Below are positions 44,798 to 57,725 of a stretch of DNA of 64,000 bases, in pieces. How positions within the stretch are numbered: position 1 is the stretch's first letter; the number at the start of each line of letters is the position of its first letter. Below the pieces are notes generated by a model. The model was not told where the DNA came from. It saw only the letters and a list, made by a program, of their open reading frames with translations, and made no database searches. Both the position numbers and the translations under genes were made by a program. The stretch is from Sabellastarte sp. h YS-2021 (Eukaryota > Annelida > Polychaeta > Sabellida > Sabellidae): positions 4,092,001-4,156,000 of the forward strand of contig OZ024928.1 in assembly GCA_964017235.1 (NCBI GenBank). Reading direction: 5' to 3'.

Positions 44798-46929
44798 ATA
44801 AAACAAGGAATATGTATCCATTTGACACACAGGCAAATAAATCTACAGTTGGATCTAACAATTTAAAAAACCTCTGTTCTTATAGCACACCACTTCAACA
44901 CAAAACAAACTGCCGACAGGCTTTCCACTCTTTATATACTGCTCTGGCTTCCAGAATGTTCTACAGAGAAATGTAAACTATATAGACAACAGAAGGTTCT
45001 AGAAGCTTAGACATTTCCCCAAATCTATAAATAGATCACTCTAGCAGAGTGCAAGAAAGATTAGTACCAACTAGACCAGTTCTGTAGAAAAAAAAATCAC
45101 TAACTCAATGTCTTTATATGGTAAAAGACCTCTGCAGCCACACACAACATTGTCCTTTAAAAATGCCCTTATATGTAACATGAAAACTACATCAAAATCC
45201 TTCAATAATCTTTTAAGTTATTTTTCAAACAGACAAATTTAATACACCATGCCAAAATCATAACCTGCTTGACACAGCAAAATTTTAAGCAAACATTGGA
45301 CTATTGTGTCAATCTCACAGATGGCAGTTCTGAGGACCTGTTGCAATGTGATATAGTCTGATTCCCGACCACTTTACTCTGCAATAAAGGGTCAGGTATC
45401 GCCCACCATTTTGAAAACTTGGCTTCCGTAGTTACACATAGCCATGACCAAAAAGAAATAAAATATATTTCTAGAGAACATATTTGGTGCACATTTTCAC
45501 AGTTCACCCCCCTTTTACTACATAATGATATTGCATAATAATTAAACAACATTTGTGATAAATAAAAAATGTGCATCAGTATAAGTGTTGTCAATCTTCT
45601 ATTATCACCCAAAACATGTATTTGCTTCTAAAGATTATCGTCATCCCAAAATATTTTTAAGCTTTATTGACAATATCGATGTTATAACTTCCATATTATA
45701 TGGTAAAAATATTTTGAATGCATACAAAATTGATGTAAACAATTAAAAATTTTGATCAAAATTTCCCGATACATGACGGGTATTACAGAGGTTTAGTGTT
45801 ACGTTTTTAGCTATTGAAATGTAAACGCAAACTTATTTATGTCAGCAGTAGATGTGCATCAGGTGATATTTAGCATTTTAGGGGTTAATTATATTACGTT
45901 TTAAATGTAAAGAGTGACTTCCTTACGTTCACTGACCCCTATCTATTTTATTTAAAAACTACATGTTACAAATAAATATATCATAGCCACATGTCCAGAT
46001 AAATATGTACACCACATTTTGGTTAAGTGTTAGTTCGCTATATTTTGCCTTATAAATAACAGAGGTATATTTACAAAGCATGCTTCTTTTGTTGTTCACC
46101 AAAGAAACAACGTGGGCCTGCATTCCTTTCTATGGACGTATAGCTAAACCCTAAAATGACAAACGCATCCACTTCAAACACAACGTATCTCTTACGAAAA
46201 TTATTTTACGTTAAGTGGCTATCAAACGCATTACTAAACCTCTCTACTTGTCTTTGTCTTACGTTGACATTATTTTTCAGAACGTAGTCATAGTAGGAGT
46301 TATTTGTAAAAGTAGCATTAATATATTACTACTTCAAAATACATATTAAAAGTTATTGGACAAATTTGCCCATTATCTTAATTTAATGTAATGATACTGA
46401 AATAAGGTATGCGCTTTCTGGAAGTTATTTTTAGATACTGAGTACCTGTTTATGTCATGCTTGGTGAATTTGGAACAGTGCACTTTTATTGATTGTGTTT
46501 GTGTTGATTTTAGACTAGACAAAAATAAATGAATGATTGGAATAGTTAGCATACTGATATAATGTAAGTAAAATCAGGCAGTGCAACTATGTGAACGTAC
46601 TTACTTCTTGATATTGTATTGAAATTTTCATTAATATTTGGACCACAAAAATATGTTTAATTTTCCATTTGTCAGTAATTGTTAATAGTTCATATTTTCA
46701 TTTGCCTGTTATTATTATTGGCCATGTTTATGTTTGCAAGTGACTGTTAATGAGTCAAATTTTTATTAGTCAGTGATAGGTAATGGGTCATATTTCCTGT
46801 AGCCGAAGACCGTTGCCAGGAGATTATGAAATGCCTTCTGTACATATGTGTATCTGTCCATCCGTTTGTTTGTCACATTTGTTGTATAAACTTTTATATT
46901 TCACTCGCTTATAAAGATATTTTCACCAA

Positions 46930-47660
46930 ATGTGTAAGAAATGTTTATGGCTGTAAAAACATGTCTGTGCAAAATTTTGGCCTCATTCTGAAAAACAAAA
47001 TGGCCGCAATAGCTGATTGTTTGAAAATCATTAAGGTGCTCTAAATCTTGAAATATTGAGGCTAGCTTCATCAAATTTGCACAAAAGATATATGGCTAGA
47101 CAAGCTAGCATCATAGCAATTTTGGATAGGTTCCAAAACAAAATGGCTGCCATATATCACATGCTTAATATCAAATGGGGATATCCTATTAAAAAAGCCT
47201 TATATCTCCCTTATCATTGGTCCTAGGGGTTCGGAATCTCAAAACAAATTATAGGAAGTCATGACCTGAGAATTTTTTTCCAAGTGTTGAGTTTGACCTT
47301 TGACCCCTGCTTCAGGGTCAAATGGGGTCATCACTAAAACGTCCTTATATCCCCTTTATTACGGGTCATAGGGCTTTAGAATGTCAAAACACTCCATAAT
47401 AAATCATTGCCTGCAGACATTTTGACTGTAAAAAATTAGGTGTCATTTAACAAAAAAAGAAAAATGGCTGCCATACCCGATTGTTTGAAAATCATTAAGA
47501 TGCTCTAAATCTTGAAATAGCGCAGCTAGCTTCATCAAATATGCACAAAGGATATATTCCTAGGAAAGCTAGCTTGATAGTAATCTTAACTTTGTTTTGA
47601 AAACAAATGGTCACCATATCACATGTTTAATGCCAAATGGCGTTATCTTGTTGAATAGGC
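46930..47660 (+). repeat. Degenerate tandem repeat (copy 2)
   Basis: Counterpart of 26095-26900 with the same two-unit structure. It ends earlier: the part of copy 1 equivalent to about 26820-27240 is deleted here. Confidence 0.6.
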
Positions 47661-47945
47661 CTTATATGTAGCTTTTCATGAAACTGCCTTCATGGCCAAA
47701 TCAATTACAATGCCAATAATTTACACTACTTGGGAGGGAACATGACAATGCTGTACACCTGCTTTGGACTACTTATAATTGTTTGAAAAGCAATTTTGTT
47801 ACACCCAGCAAATTGCAGATGACATGGGTGTAACAAGCAGTTTTAAACTTAATATGGTGTCCTGATATCACAATGGAATGTCACAGTTACACCAGTCAAA
47901 TCTTTGTAAGGATTTGTCTAGCTACAAAGATCAACCTGTCAATAT

Positions 47946-48376
47946 CCTTTGTTTTTCATACAAATAACATTTACTGTACCATAGAAGTTGTGATAAACTG
48001 ATCAAGTTTCAAATTGCTGAGATAAGATTTGGCAAAGTGCAAATTTGTCCAGCTCCCTGTTTATGCGTACTTATAATGCTATGTGTCTCCTTCAGGGTGT
48101 GAAAACTTATTGGTAATCATGCAGCCTGAATCTTTTGGTGGATTCACATTTAACCTTGGTCCCCTCCTTCAAGCCCTATTATGGTCCTTGATACTTAGAA
48201 TGTCTATGGCTCCTTTATTGGTATTAGAAGTTTGTGATGTAAAAACAGCTTTTATCAAACCACATTGTATGAATGTTTTAGTGGGGTCATCTTTCACCTT
48301 GGACATAACTTTTGAGGTCTAATGTGGTCCTTCATACTTTCAATGCTCTGTGCCTTCTTTATAGTTGGTCCTATAG
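47946..48376. other. Spacer right of copy 2
   Basis: No gene is supported. The open stretch at 48083-48322 lies in sequence that shares wording with the dispersed degenerate repeats (for example CCTTGATACTTAGAATG), so I do not call it coding. Confidence 0.35.
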
Positions 48377-48635
48377 CTAAGTTGATTTATCGAGTTAATA
48401 AGTCGATAAATCGAGATAGCTAAGTCAATTTATCGAGATACCTAAGTCGATAAATCAAGATAACTAACTTGATTTATCAAGATACTAAGTTGATAAATGA
48501 AGATACTTAAGTCAATTTATCGAGTTAGTAAGTTGATAAATCAAGATAACTATCTCGATTTATCAAGACACTAAGTCAATACATTGAGATACCTAAGTCG
48601 ATTTATCAAGTTACTAAGTCGATAAATCGAGAAAC
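48377..48635. repeat. Satellite of twelve 21-22-bp units with alternating inverted cores
   Basis: Each unit starts (C)TAAGT and contains TCGATAAATCGA or its complement TCGATTTATCGA, with variants. Going left to right the cores alternate TTTAT, ATAAA, TTTAT, ATAAA and so on across the array, with one degenerate unit (CAATACATTG) near 48575. The effective period is therefore about 43 bp, each being an inverted pair able to form cruciforms. Confidence 0.85.
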
Positions 48636-49962
48636 AAATTTTCATGTTGGCCCTTCTACTCTTCAGTACTTTACAGGTACTGATAATTTTTATTTTATTT
48701 TTTTAACTGTTTCAGATTTATATGAAGTTAGAAATAATATATTGAAATATACTGGAAAGAGACAGTAAGAAAACAGAGGTCTAAGGCAACACACCATATA
48801 CAGACAGTAGTGTATAAAACGAGATGTTTTCATATGATGTAACATGAACAAGTCTGGGATAAAATGTCCCAATGAGGGAGAATCTCATTTGACAAGCGTC
48901 AAGTGAGAGATTTTAAACTTTACCCACTTCTGAGAGTTTTACTTTTTGGTTTACATAACTTATAATTCACGAATGAATTGATGGGTGAAAGCTTGCATTT
49001 GTCCTTTAAAAGACTGATAACTGTTTGAGAGTTATAAACTGGACACTGAACCGATACATTTACTCAAAAAGTAGATAAGCTTTTCAGCTGTGGCTTTTTC
49101 TTAATAGTTCTAGTTAATGCTATATTTTATCTGGATGTGTTAATTGACTGTTTTATCAGTTAACTGTAGTTAAGCATTTGGGCTAATATTACTGCAATAT
49201 CATCTGTCACTGCTAATTGTAATTGCTTCGGTGGGTAACTTCTGCTATTCTCTTTTCGAATTAGAATAATTAAGATGCTCTATTTAGTTTTAAGTAAATG
49301 GTGTTAATGTGATGACATAATTAGCCAGTAGTTATTTGAATATAATGACAGTGTAACATAAAATAAGTTTAACTTGTTATTCTTAACATTTGTTCATTGC
49401 ATATTCGTTTTGCATTTAAAATAGAAATATGATGGGTTTTTTCAAACTTGCTCGCTAGAAATGTTAGACTGCATAATATATACTTTATGAGGTCAGTTGG
49501 GGTATGAAGGGAATACACTTTTAGTGGTTTTTTAAAATGTTGCCTAATAAATATGGTATCCACCAATACTGTATCCGGCAAAATTTGAAAATAAGCTGTA
49601 AAAGGAAGTATGCATGTATGACGTGTAATTACAAATGGCAAACTCTGGTGACATATTGTATTGGGCAAATTGTTTATGTTAATATGTTTACCGGGAATTA
49701 GTACATTTAATATGTGATACGAAAAATTTTTTTTGTTTTTTTTTTTGTAGTCAAATAATCTTATTTTATATTTAAAATATTTATCCTAATGTGTTATTTT
49801 TACTCCAAAGGCCACGTATTTCGACAGAAGATACCATTTCTTGAAGTGTAGTGATCGAGTGGATAAAGATAGTGTGAACAGTGAGCTTTCAGCCAATAAA
49901 AGATAAAATTAAAACAGTTCCATACTGTCCGCAGTCACTGTTACGTCTAAGTAAAAATAAGT
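48636..49962. other. Upstream region of PPCDC
   Basis: No other gene seen. A pyrimidine run ending TTTTTTTTGTAG at about 49731-49750 is a good splice acceptor and could end a 5' UTR intron of the PPCDC gene; the transcribed leader would then be about 49751-49962. No TATA box is evident. Confidence 0.4.
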
Positions 49963-50589
49963 ATGGCTTATAGTGAGTTGAAGAAAAATTTCACCAAGAC
50001 ACCTGGGAAGTTTCATGTACTTGTTTGCTGTAGTGGAAGTGTGGCCACATTAAATTTCCCAACACTGGTGTCAAAAATCAGAGATGACATTGCTCCCACA
50101 CCAAGTGATATAGAAATCCGTGTCATTACAACTGAAAGTGCAAGGCATTTCTTCAATCCTACAGAACTGGATGTTATGATATATCAAGATCAGGATTGGT
50201 GGGATATTTGGCATGACAGGCCAGACCAGGTCCTTCATATTGAACTCCGAAAGTGGGCGGATCTTATGATAATTACCCCACTGTGTGCTAATACACTGGC
50301 AAAGTTAGCCAATGGGCTCTGTGATAACCTGCTGACTTGCGTGGCAAGAGCCTGGGACTTCAACAAGCCGATCGCCTTTGCTTCAGCCATGAATACATAC
50401 ATGTGGGAACACCCCATAACAGGCAAGCAGATAAGTTTTCTGAAAGAACTGGGGTATAAAGAAATTCCTTGTATTGTAAAGAAGCTGGCTTGCGGAGATA
50501 CTGGGAATGGTGGCATGGCTGAGGTTGATACTATTGTGGAATTTGTGAAACAAGAATTTATCCACTTCAAAGACTGTTCCTTGCTTTAA
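49963..50589 (+). CDS. PPCDC: Phosphopantothenoylcysteine decarboxylase (PPCDC)
   Basis: 208 residues, the usual size of animal PPCDC. It decarboxylates 4'-phosphopantothenoylcysteine to 4'-phosphopantetheine, an FMN-dependent step of coenzyme A synthesis in the cytosol, normally as a homotrimer. Features: flavin-binding start VLVCCSGSVA (19-28), ITTESARHF (56-63), catalytic His92 in VLHIELRKWADL, ITPLCANTLAKLANGLCDNLL, Asn144 in SAMNTYMW, and Cys177 in the LACGDTGNGGMAEVD clamp. These align with His90, Asn142 and Cys175 of plant HAL3a. The frame is intact in one exon although vertebrate PPCDC genes have several exons; no poly(A) tract or flanking repeat marks a retrocopy. AATAAA occurs about 700 bases downstream (about 51287). 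Confidence 0.93.
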   Translation: MAYSELKKNFTKTPGKFHVLVCCSGSVATLNFPTLVSKIRDDIAPTPSDIEIRVITTESARHFFNPTELDVMIYQDQDWWDIWHDRPDQVLHIELRKWADLMIITPLCANTLAKLANGLCDNLLTCVARAWDFNKPIAFASAMNTYMWEHPITGKQISFLKELGYKEIPCIVKKLACGDTGNGGMAEVDTIVEFVKQEFIHFKDCSLL

Positions 50590-51606
50590 AATTGCCTAAA
50601 TAGTGTAAGTTCAAGTTTTTTCACATGTGTAGTGCTGTATGTGCTTTAACCTTCAATGAATGTCATATCCTGGAACATTTCCTATACGTCACACACTGCC
50701 TAGGTTGGTAATTTTCTGTTATTGATGTTTCCTTCCCTTTAATACTTCTGTACCTTAAGTAGGATCCTTCAAAATAGTAATCTCCTCTATTTTAACTGTG
50801 ATTAGTAGCCTAAATGTCTTTAGCTGTTCTTTGTGTTTCTGTTTTTGCTTGAAGTTAATTATAGGATGCGCTTTAAAATGCAAAATGATCAGCAAAATCT
50901 TAATCTTCAATCCTCAATTGCATTATGCTTTATGCTCCTATGATTTCTGTAGAAGCCAGTCGGCTGTTAAAATAGTATAGACATAAGATTACAATACAAT
51001 CTTCTTTTATATACCCAGCTCACATGGGCTGATATGGCATTCTGCTAACCTAAATTGGGTCATACAAAACCTGTCGTACCTATGTAACTCCTATTTCAAA
51101 GACTCAACAGATATACTAAACTTTCTGAAAGTTTGTAGTTTGGGTTATAATCAATAATATAGGAGATTAAAAGACATTTTTTCTATTAATTAAACTGCTA
51201 AAAAGTGAGTAAGTAGCTATTACTCATTTATGCATTGAGCGAGCAGTCTGAAACTTACTTATATGCTATAGTTTACAAAAAAATTAAATAAACAACCTTT
51301 TTTGAGAGAAATTCTGTATCTACAATACTTTTGAAAATAGAAGCCATTTACTCTTTATGGTAACAATTTATGGTAAAAATGCTCTATGTACTCTATATTT
51401 GTTTTCAAATTATTAGCGATTTTACTCATTATGGAAGGTACTGAAAAGTCAGAAAGTAGCTTTTACTCACTCAGCTATTGCGATAGAGTCCCCAAAGGTA
51501 CTCACCATGTTGTAGATATGGAAAAAATAGCTTATATATTTTAACAAAATGCTCTACATATGCAATACTGTTCAAGTAATCAGTAATTTAGTGCACGATT
51601 TCCATA
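50590..51606. other. PPCDC 3' flank
   Basis: Probable 3' UTR and spacer. The first AATAAA I see is at about 51287-51292. No other gene or repeat family recognised. Confidence 0.4.
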
Positions 51607-52050
51607 ATTTAAGTCCTAAATCGAGGACATCAAAATAAATTTTAGATGTCTGGTGCATACTATGTAAAGGTAATAGAAAAACTGAAACATGCAATAAATT
51701 ATGTTCCTGGCCGTTTCAAAACCTTAATTGGTTTCAAAACGGCTTGGCCGTTTCAAAACCCAACTTATCAGAGTTACTTAAGCAAATTTGGCATCTGATC
51801 ACAGGTAGTCACCTCTGTGTTGGTTCGACCCCCACAAGTGGCAGTGCTTTGACTTTGTAAAGTTTGTAAACTGGTTTCATCCATTAAGGATGGTTGTACA
51901 ATATATATGTGGATATGTTTGTGGTTTTGATATTTAAGTCCTAAATCAAGGACCTCTCAGTAAATTTATAAGTCTGATGCATCCTATGTAAAAGGTATTT
52001 TAAAAAAGCAGCATAAGCATGCGATATATTATATTCACATCTGTTACAGT
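51607..52050. repeat. Direct repeat pair and degenerate SINE-like tRNA head
   Basis: TTTAAGTCCTAAATC(G/A)AGGAC with about 100 following bases occurs at about 51607-51716 and 51936-52045. Between them is an inverted motif of GTTTCAAAACGGC near 51712-51760, and a tRNA-like piece, GATCACAGGTAGTCACCTCTG to GGTTCGACCCCCAC, at about 51797-51837. A related piece (AATCACAGGTTGTCACC, GGGTTTGCCCCTAC) lies near 58836-58872, suggesting a third, old SINE family. Confidence 0.5.
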
Positions 52051-52154
52051 TTTTATAATATATGTTGTATGCTAGCCTATGACTTAAACTAAGTCTCTTT
52101 ATTGGCTAAGTCAGGGACTTAAATATAAGACTTTAGTCTTAGCTAGGTCTGGGA

Positions 52155-52665
52155 CTTAAAATGGATTTCACAAAGGTGACTTAGCTAAGTCCAAGCTTAT
52201 CAAATAACCACAGTGGTTTTCTGTGTCATGTCACATTTTATATCTATTCAAAATATAATATTGGTGCCACATATCCTTCATTTGATGTATTTTTTTTTCT
52301 TTTGATGTATTTTATCTAAGAATAAGGGCTGTTTTGAAATGGAAAACCTTATTGCCACATATGAACTTCCCAAAGACTTCAGTGAGGTGATCTGTGTAAT
52401 TATACTTTATTTACAGCCATTTCAAATTTTGAAGTGGAGAAAAGTTTATGGTGGCCATATTTAAATCCCCCTTACAAAATTTAAGCCCACTTCCTCCCAG
52501 ACTTAAAGTTAAGTCCACTGACTTAGCAATTTCATGGACTTAGCTGCTTTGTGAAATCCGCTAAGTCTAAGACCGCAGACTTAACATTCTGTTGACAAAA
52601 TTTAAGACCAAAGTCTTAAATTAAAGTCTAAATATGGACTTAAGTCCCTTTGTGAAATCGGCCCC
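52155..52665. mobile_element. MITE-like element with GATTTCACAAAGG ends
   Basis: The left end reads TGGATTTCACAAAGGTGACTT near 52160. The right end near 52630-52665 is the complement of GGGGCCGATTTCACAAAGGG. Inside, GACTTAGCTAAGTC-type palindromes recur on both sides. No coding capacity. The exact edges and target duplication are not clear, and similar GACTTA motifs extend left to about 52078. Confidence 0.45.
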
Positions 52666-54099
52666 AGTAGATATTAAAATAAGTTATAGCATAGTTCATT
52701 GACAATGATTGAATATCAATGTTTAATACTAAGATCATGCAAAATAAATTGTTGTCTTTAACATACATTTAACGAACAAGCTCAACCAATAAGATATTTA
52801 ATGTGCTAGAATGTACTTGTTTTATGTAAAGACCCATGTGTGACACTAAAAGTTTTAAAAGATACATGGATAACCCATTTAGTATGGTATCATTAACAAA
52901 TAAGGAGATATGTGTTTATGTTTTTGTCCAGTATGTGAAAATTATTGAATTTTAAAATATATGGATAGCCAAATTTATAATTGTTTTAGCTAGCATTAAA
53001 GTATGAGACATAAATGAGATATCGTGTTAGACAATTTTGTAATCCATGCAAAGTACTCATTATTTATACCAGAAGTTGAATAGTACCTAAACAGACATAA
53101 TTTATGTATAGTGTGTATGTGGTCTAACAATTATCCTTTTTTCATAGTAACCCATTCCACAGAGACCAATAACAAACAGGTGTCCATATAAGTAAATATG
53201 GAAAAATTAAACACAAACACTTTCCAAGTAATTACCCCATTCCTTATTTACCCACTGATTTGTAGCCATGAATATATTACTATGTGTATTTTATATACTT
53301 GTCTCTGTGTATTATTTTTTCATGTGTAGCTTTGGTACTTGTAATTGTGCATTCGTTGTTTTTGCCTCATTATTCTTTGTGTGAAAACTACACTATAAAA
53401 TTTCTGTTGTTTACAGGCCTTATTAAAACTCTGTAAGATGTAAACTTGTAGCTAGTACATCATATTCAGTAGTGATGTACATTACAGGAAAATATAAATT
53501 TGCAAATCTTTTTGAGTTATTTGACTGGCACTTAATAAAGTAAAACTAAATTCATTTAATTGGCGGGGTTTACATGGCAGAAAAAAAGACTTTACATTTT
53601 CCAGTGGCTTAAATGTAATCATTCTAGAATAACAGCATTACAAGGTCTCATTCGACAGTTGTAGACGACCAGGTTGATTGTCTTAGACTATAAGATTTGT
53701 TCGAATCCATTTGTCATTGTTTTGTATATTTTCCCATCAAAGATAAACCAACAACACATCAACTGGATTTTATCAATGACAAAGATATGGTAATTGACTA
53801 AATTGGTAAAAATTTACTCTCATTTGTGGGGACTTTAATACATTTTTGAATTTAAAATATAATAAAAAGGCAGAGAATAGAGAAATTTCGCATTGTGTGA
53901 AAGATTTAAAGTCTTTTATGTAAGAAATAGACATTGTAGAAATATGGAGAATAAGGCACCTAGACCTGGTCCAATATTATAGCAGAAGAGAGAATTAAAA
54001 CAGGACTTGCACAATCTGGTTTTGTCATTTGACTATATTCTACTGTCCTGGAATAACAAACTGAATTGACTACAATAAAAACCTAGTAATAATTCTGTT
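52666..54099. other. Gene-free AT-rich stretch
   Basis: I see no gene, tandem array or recognisable repeat here beyond AT-rich unique-looking sequence. Confidence 0.35.
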
Positions 54100-55845
54100 C
54101 ATAGTATTATTTCTATCACTTTAGATTTACTGGACACTCAGAAAAGTGGCAAAGGCTTTTGCAAATTTAACATTATTAAAAAGACTATCAGTGATAATAA
54201 AAAATTATGTGATAGAAAATAAGTCACAACTTTTGGAGTTTTTAAGATGAAGAATAAGAAATGAAACTATAGCACATTCCATTCGAAAGTCAAAAAGAAA
54301 TAGACTAAAAGAAAAACTCATAGAGATGTTAGAAACCTTAGATGCATTGCTGACCCCCAATTGTGGCCAGTTAGATGCATACTACTTGGCCAAACAAGAA
54401 TGGAAAGATATGCTAAAGTTAAAACTAAATAGCTCAATTTCAAGGTGAAAAGCTCAATGGGTTGAAGATGGGGAACAAAATAACAAAATCTTCCTAAATC
54501 TTGAGAAAAGAAATTATAATGTAAAACACATTTAAAAGCCAAACACATTAAAAAGCTTCTACAAAGAACAAGCATAATAACCGACCCAGTTTGTAAATTA
54601 AAAGAACATAAATGATACTATAATAACCTGTATTCATTAAATCAACATTATAGTGAAAATATCAATGATATAGAATATCACTGTTTTGGAAATGTGGCCT
54701 TTCCAAAATTTCAGATGACAAAAAATTTTGGGGATCAAAAGCTACAGTCTATAGTGACTATGATAGTGCTTTAAAAAAATCTTGCCAATAAAAAATAGAT
54801 AAAGCTTTTAGAAGTCGACAGAAATAGTAAATGGAAAGATTTCATGTGTAAGTTGTTAAACATAAATCAACAACCTTTTGTATATAAAATGCCTCTAGAA
54901 AATGTTGAGGCATGTAAAACAAAATTTCATAAACAATTAAGAGGTGGATATAAAAAAACACTGTTCTATTATCATGTCGTGGAATGTTAAATGAATATAT
55001 TTTTCACTCAAGCTAAATAACTCCTGGCAATGACGTGCTGAATGTTCAAAAGTTTGGTTCTTCCCATAAATAAAATAAATTTCATAAAATTATAGATATA
55101 TTTGATAAAACTACATGCAATGTAATGGCTAAACAGGCATTAAAACCAAATTAAGTGTTGCTTATACTACATGCAGTTCCTGATATTAAAAAGTGCTATT
55201 GTAGCATTATGGATAAAAAAAACTTAAGTTTTCATCAACTGCAAATATTGATAGGTTCCAAGACACAATATATATATAAAATTAGGACATAAGCTGTTTC
55301 ACATTTAACATACAAAAACTAAGGCTACTTATGCACAGTTATGCTGTAAGAAAATCACATTACCATTGACAATAAACGTATGGACTTCCCTGTTTCCTCT
55401 TCTAGAAAACTGTTCATAGAAACAAACATTTCTGTTAAGCTTTAAAACATCAATTGAGCCCTTCTATCAAAGCTTTCAGTATAAAGTTCTGAATAGAATA
55501 TTGAATTGCAGACAAAATGTCTTTACATGGAACCACCCAATAACCCAAACTGCAGTTCTTGCACAATAGTAGACACAGTAGAACACCATCTGTATTATGG
55601 TAATATGAGTTTGAAGTTTTGGAAACAATTGTCTTAAAAGCCTAAAAACTATGTTGGACATTAAATTGTACTTTACAGTATATGAAATTCTGTTTGATTT
55701 TTGGCCATCTGGTAATGTAATTTCTGAAGCAATCAATTACCTCATTCTTATTGAAAAACGTTTTTTGAACAATACATTTTTGAGAATATTCTGTTTACAC
55801 AAAATCAATATTAGGAGTCTTATTGGAAGTGAACAAGAATAATAA
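54100..55845 (+). pseudogene. Tx1/L1-like LINE relic, plus strand, RT core missing
   Basis: Translation around 54260-54530 gives KSKRNRLKEKLIEMLETLDALL, then AQWVEDGEQNNKIFLNLEKRNYNVKHI, matching the segment between endonuclease and RT of the LINE at 20951-26035 (IVEEGERNTKFFLNLEKNNYN). Around 55470-55840 it gives SFQYKVLNRILNCRQNVFTWN, CSSCTIVDTVEHHLYYGN and DIKLYFTVYEILFDF, matching that LINE's C-terminal zinc-knuckle region. The RT palm between is absent or unrecognisable. Many stops and frame changes: an old insertion. Confidence 0.75.
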
Positions 55846-56064
55846 TAAATCCTTCTTTTCATTACCTGATAAAATACTAAACAACCTACAATGAATAGTA
55901 GTTGTAGTTGATAGAACTACATGCAGTATAATGGCTAAACAGGAATAAGAAACCCAATTTAAGTGCTACTTGTTGCTTGATGACAAGTCAAAAAAAAACA
56001 TACAAACAAAAAAACAAGGCAAGTAATGATAAGTAAATGGAAGAATCCATACTTTTTGTTCCCA

Positions 56065-56745
56065 GATGGTGATCTAGATCATTCACAATTTAATTGGATC
56101 TAAGTTGAACCAAGACCCATGTTCTGATTTCTGGAAGATCCAAGCAGTAGCATTTTTTGTATAATCCGAGACAGAACAGAGAAACAGACAAATGGTCGTA
56201 AAATAATGCCTTGTTGGCGGTAGGGAAATCTTGATTTTGATCAGTCTCAAAATTTAATGGGATGTAAGCTGAACGAAGAAGCATCTTCTGATTTTTTCAG
56301 AAAGATCCAAGCAGTAGTATTTGCGTAATTTAAAAAAAAGCATGTAATAATAAATAGATGCGAAAAGATGGTGATCCAGATTGCTCTCACAATTTAATGG
56401 GATCTAACATATATATAACCATGCAGGTGGGTTGATCTGTTTACATTTTGGGCAAGGTTAGAAGTATCTAGTAGATTGAGAAATTTTCTTTGGTCAATAG
56501 AATTAGTATTGACATGAACATCAAAGTCTCCACAGATGACGACAGAGGAAGTGAGACATGACAGAAGGCTGTGATTCAGATCACTGTCAAATTTAACGAG
56601 ACCTAAGTTGGACCTATCTAATGATTTTTTTTTTCGGGAAGATTCAAGCAGCCGATTTGCACAATCGTACTAACAAACAAATGACCAAATGGGCAGACAA
56701 ACGCTCATAAAAACAATAAACTAATGGTGGAGGTGTTAAAAATTA
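56065..56745. repeat. Degenerate tandem repeat, about four units
   Basis: Units begin near 56066, 56231, 56366 and 56567 with variants of GATGGTGATCYAGATCA followed by TCACAATTTAATGGGATCTAAGTTGAAC and GGAAGATCCAAGCAGTAG. Spacing is irregular (about 135-200). Non-coding. Confidence 0.55.
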
Positions 56746-57725
56746 CTGATTATGACTACCATGTGGATTGAAATGAGACTTTTATTTATACTTCACCTGT
56801 ATGACACTTGAAACAAAGTGACATGGAAATATAGTAATATATAGTGACAGAAGTTATTTAGCTTCCACTGATTGTCCTTGGCGATTACCATGCACTGTCA
56901 ATCAAGTTATTTTATTTGGTTCAAGCAAGAGTTAACACTACTTGATAGTGACGAGAGAAAGCTGGTCTGTACAACTTGGTTTCCACTCTGAACAGTGTGT
57001 TACTTGTTTCAGCCAAATTTGGCAAGGAGACTTGTGTCATGTTTATGTTGGCATTAATTAAATGAAACTTATTTAACATATATTCTAATTAATTTCTTAA
57101 CCCTTGGTTATCATACAAGACTCGGATTCTTTGTTCTTGTGTAGTATATCTTTATACCAAACTTTACATGACATATTTATGAGCCTCATTTAAAAATTAT
57201 GAAGCTGTAAAATTTATTAATTGGAGAATAGCTGTTAATGGAAATAGCATAATTTTGTAAAAAGTGCAAATAATAATCAGTTGCAGCAATCCATATATAT
57301 ATTTGTCATAAGAGAAAGATGTCTCAAATATGGCAGATGAACACACTTTGGCAGAGCAAAAAGGTCACACCATTATCCACACATACATTTACATACACCC
57401 CCTAACGAATGTCCCTACTAAGTGTCAGCCTTCTACACTTCATGGAATCCAAGAAATAGCCCAGACAAGATTTTAAAACTCATGGTCACTATGACATGGT
57501 CAAGTGTCAAATCAAGGTCACAGAATGATGTTGTACACCTGCAACCCAAAACCAATATCCCTACCAAATTTCAACTTCCTGCACCCGGACAAGATTTTAT
57601 AGATCAAGGTCACTACGGCAAGGTCAAATCAAGGTCAAACTATAACATTGCACACCTACACCCCTAACCAATGTCCCTACCAAGTATCAACTTCCTACAC
57701 CTTACGGTTTCTGAGATATAGCCTG

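Larger units (their letters stand above)
39468..47945 (+). repeat. Segmental duplication, copy 2
   Basis: This is the direct counterpart of 10347-27526. The left edge is shared at the sequence ACAAGTCTGCTAG (10347 and 39468) and the right edge at the string before 27526 and 47945. Private features are a different LINE (43342-44797), about 1.36 kb of sequence at 41280-42635 opposite only about 270 bp in copy 1, and a 23-base C run. It lacks most of the copy 1 insertions and so provides their empty sites. Confidence 0.9.

Noticed and set aside
48377-48635. CRISPR-like regular repeats
   Set aside because: Units are contiguous without unique spacers and alternate in orientation; the setting is a eukaryotic genome with no cas genes.
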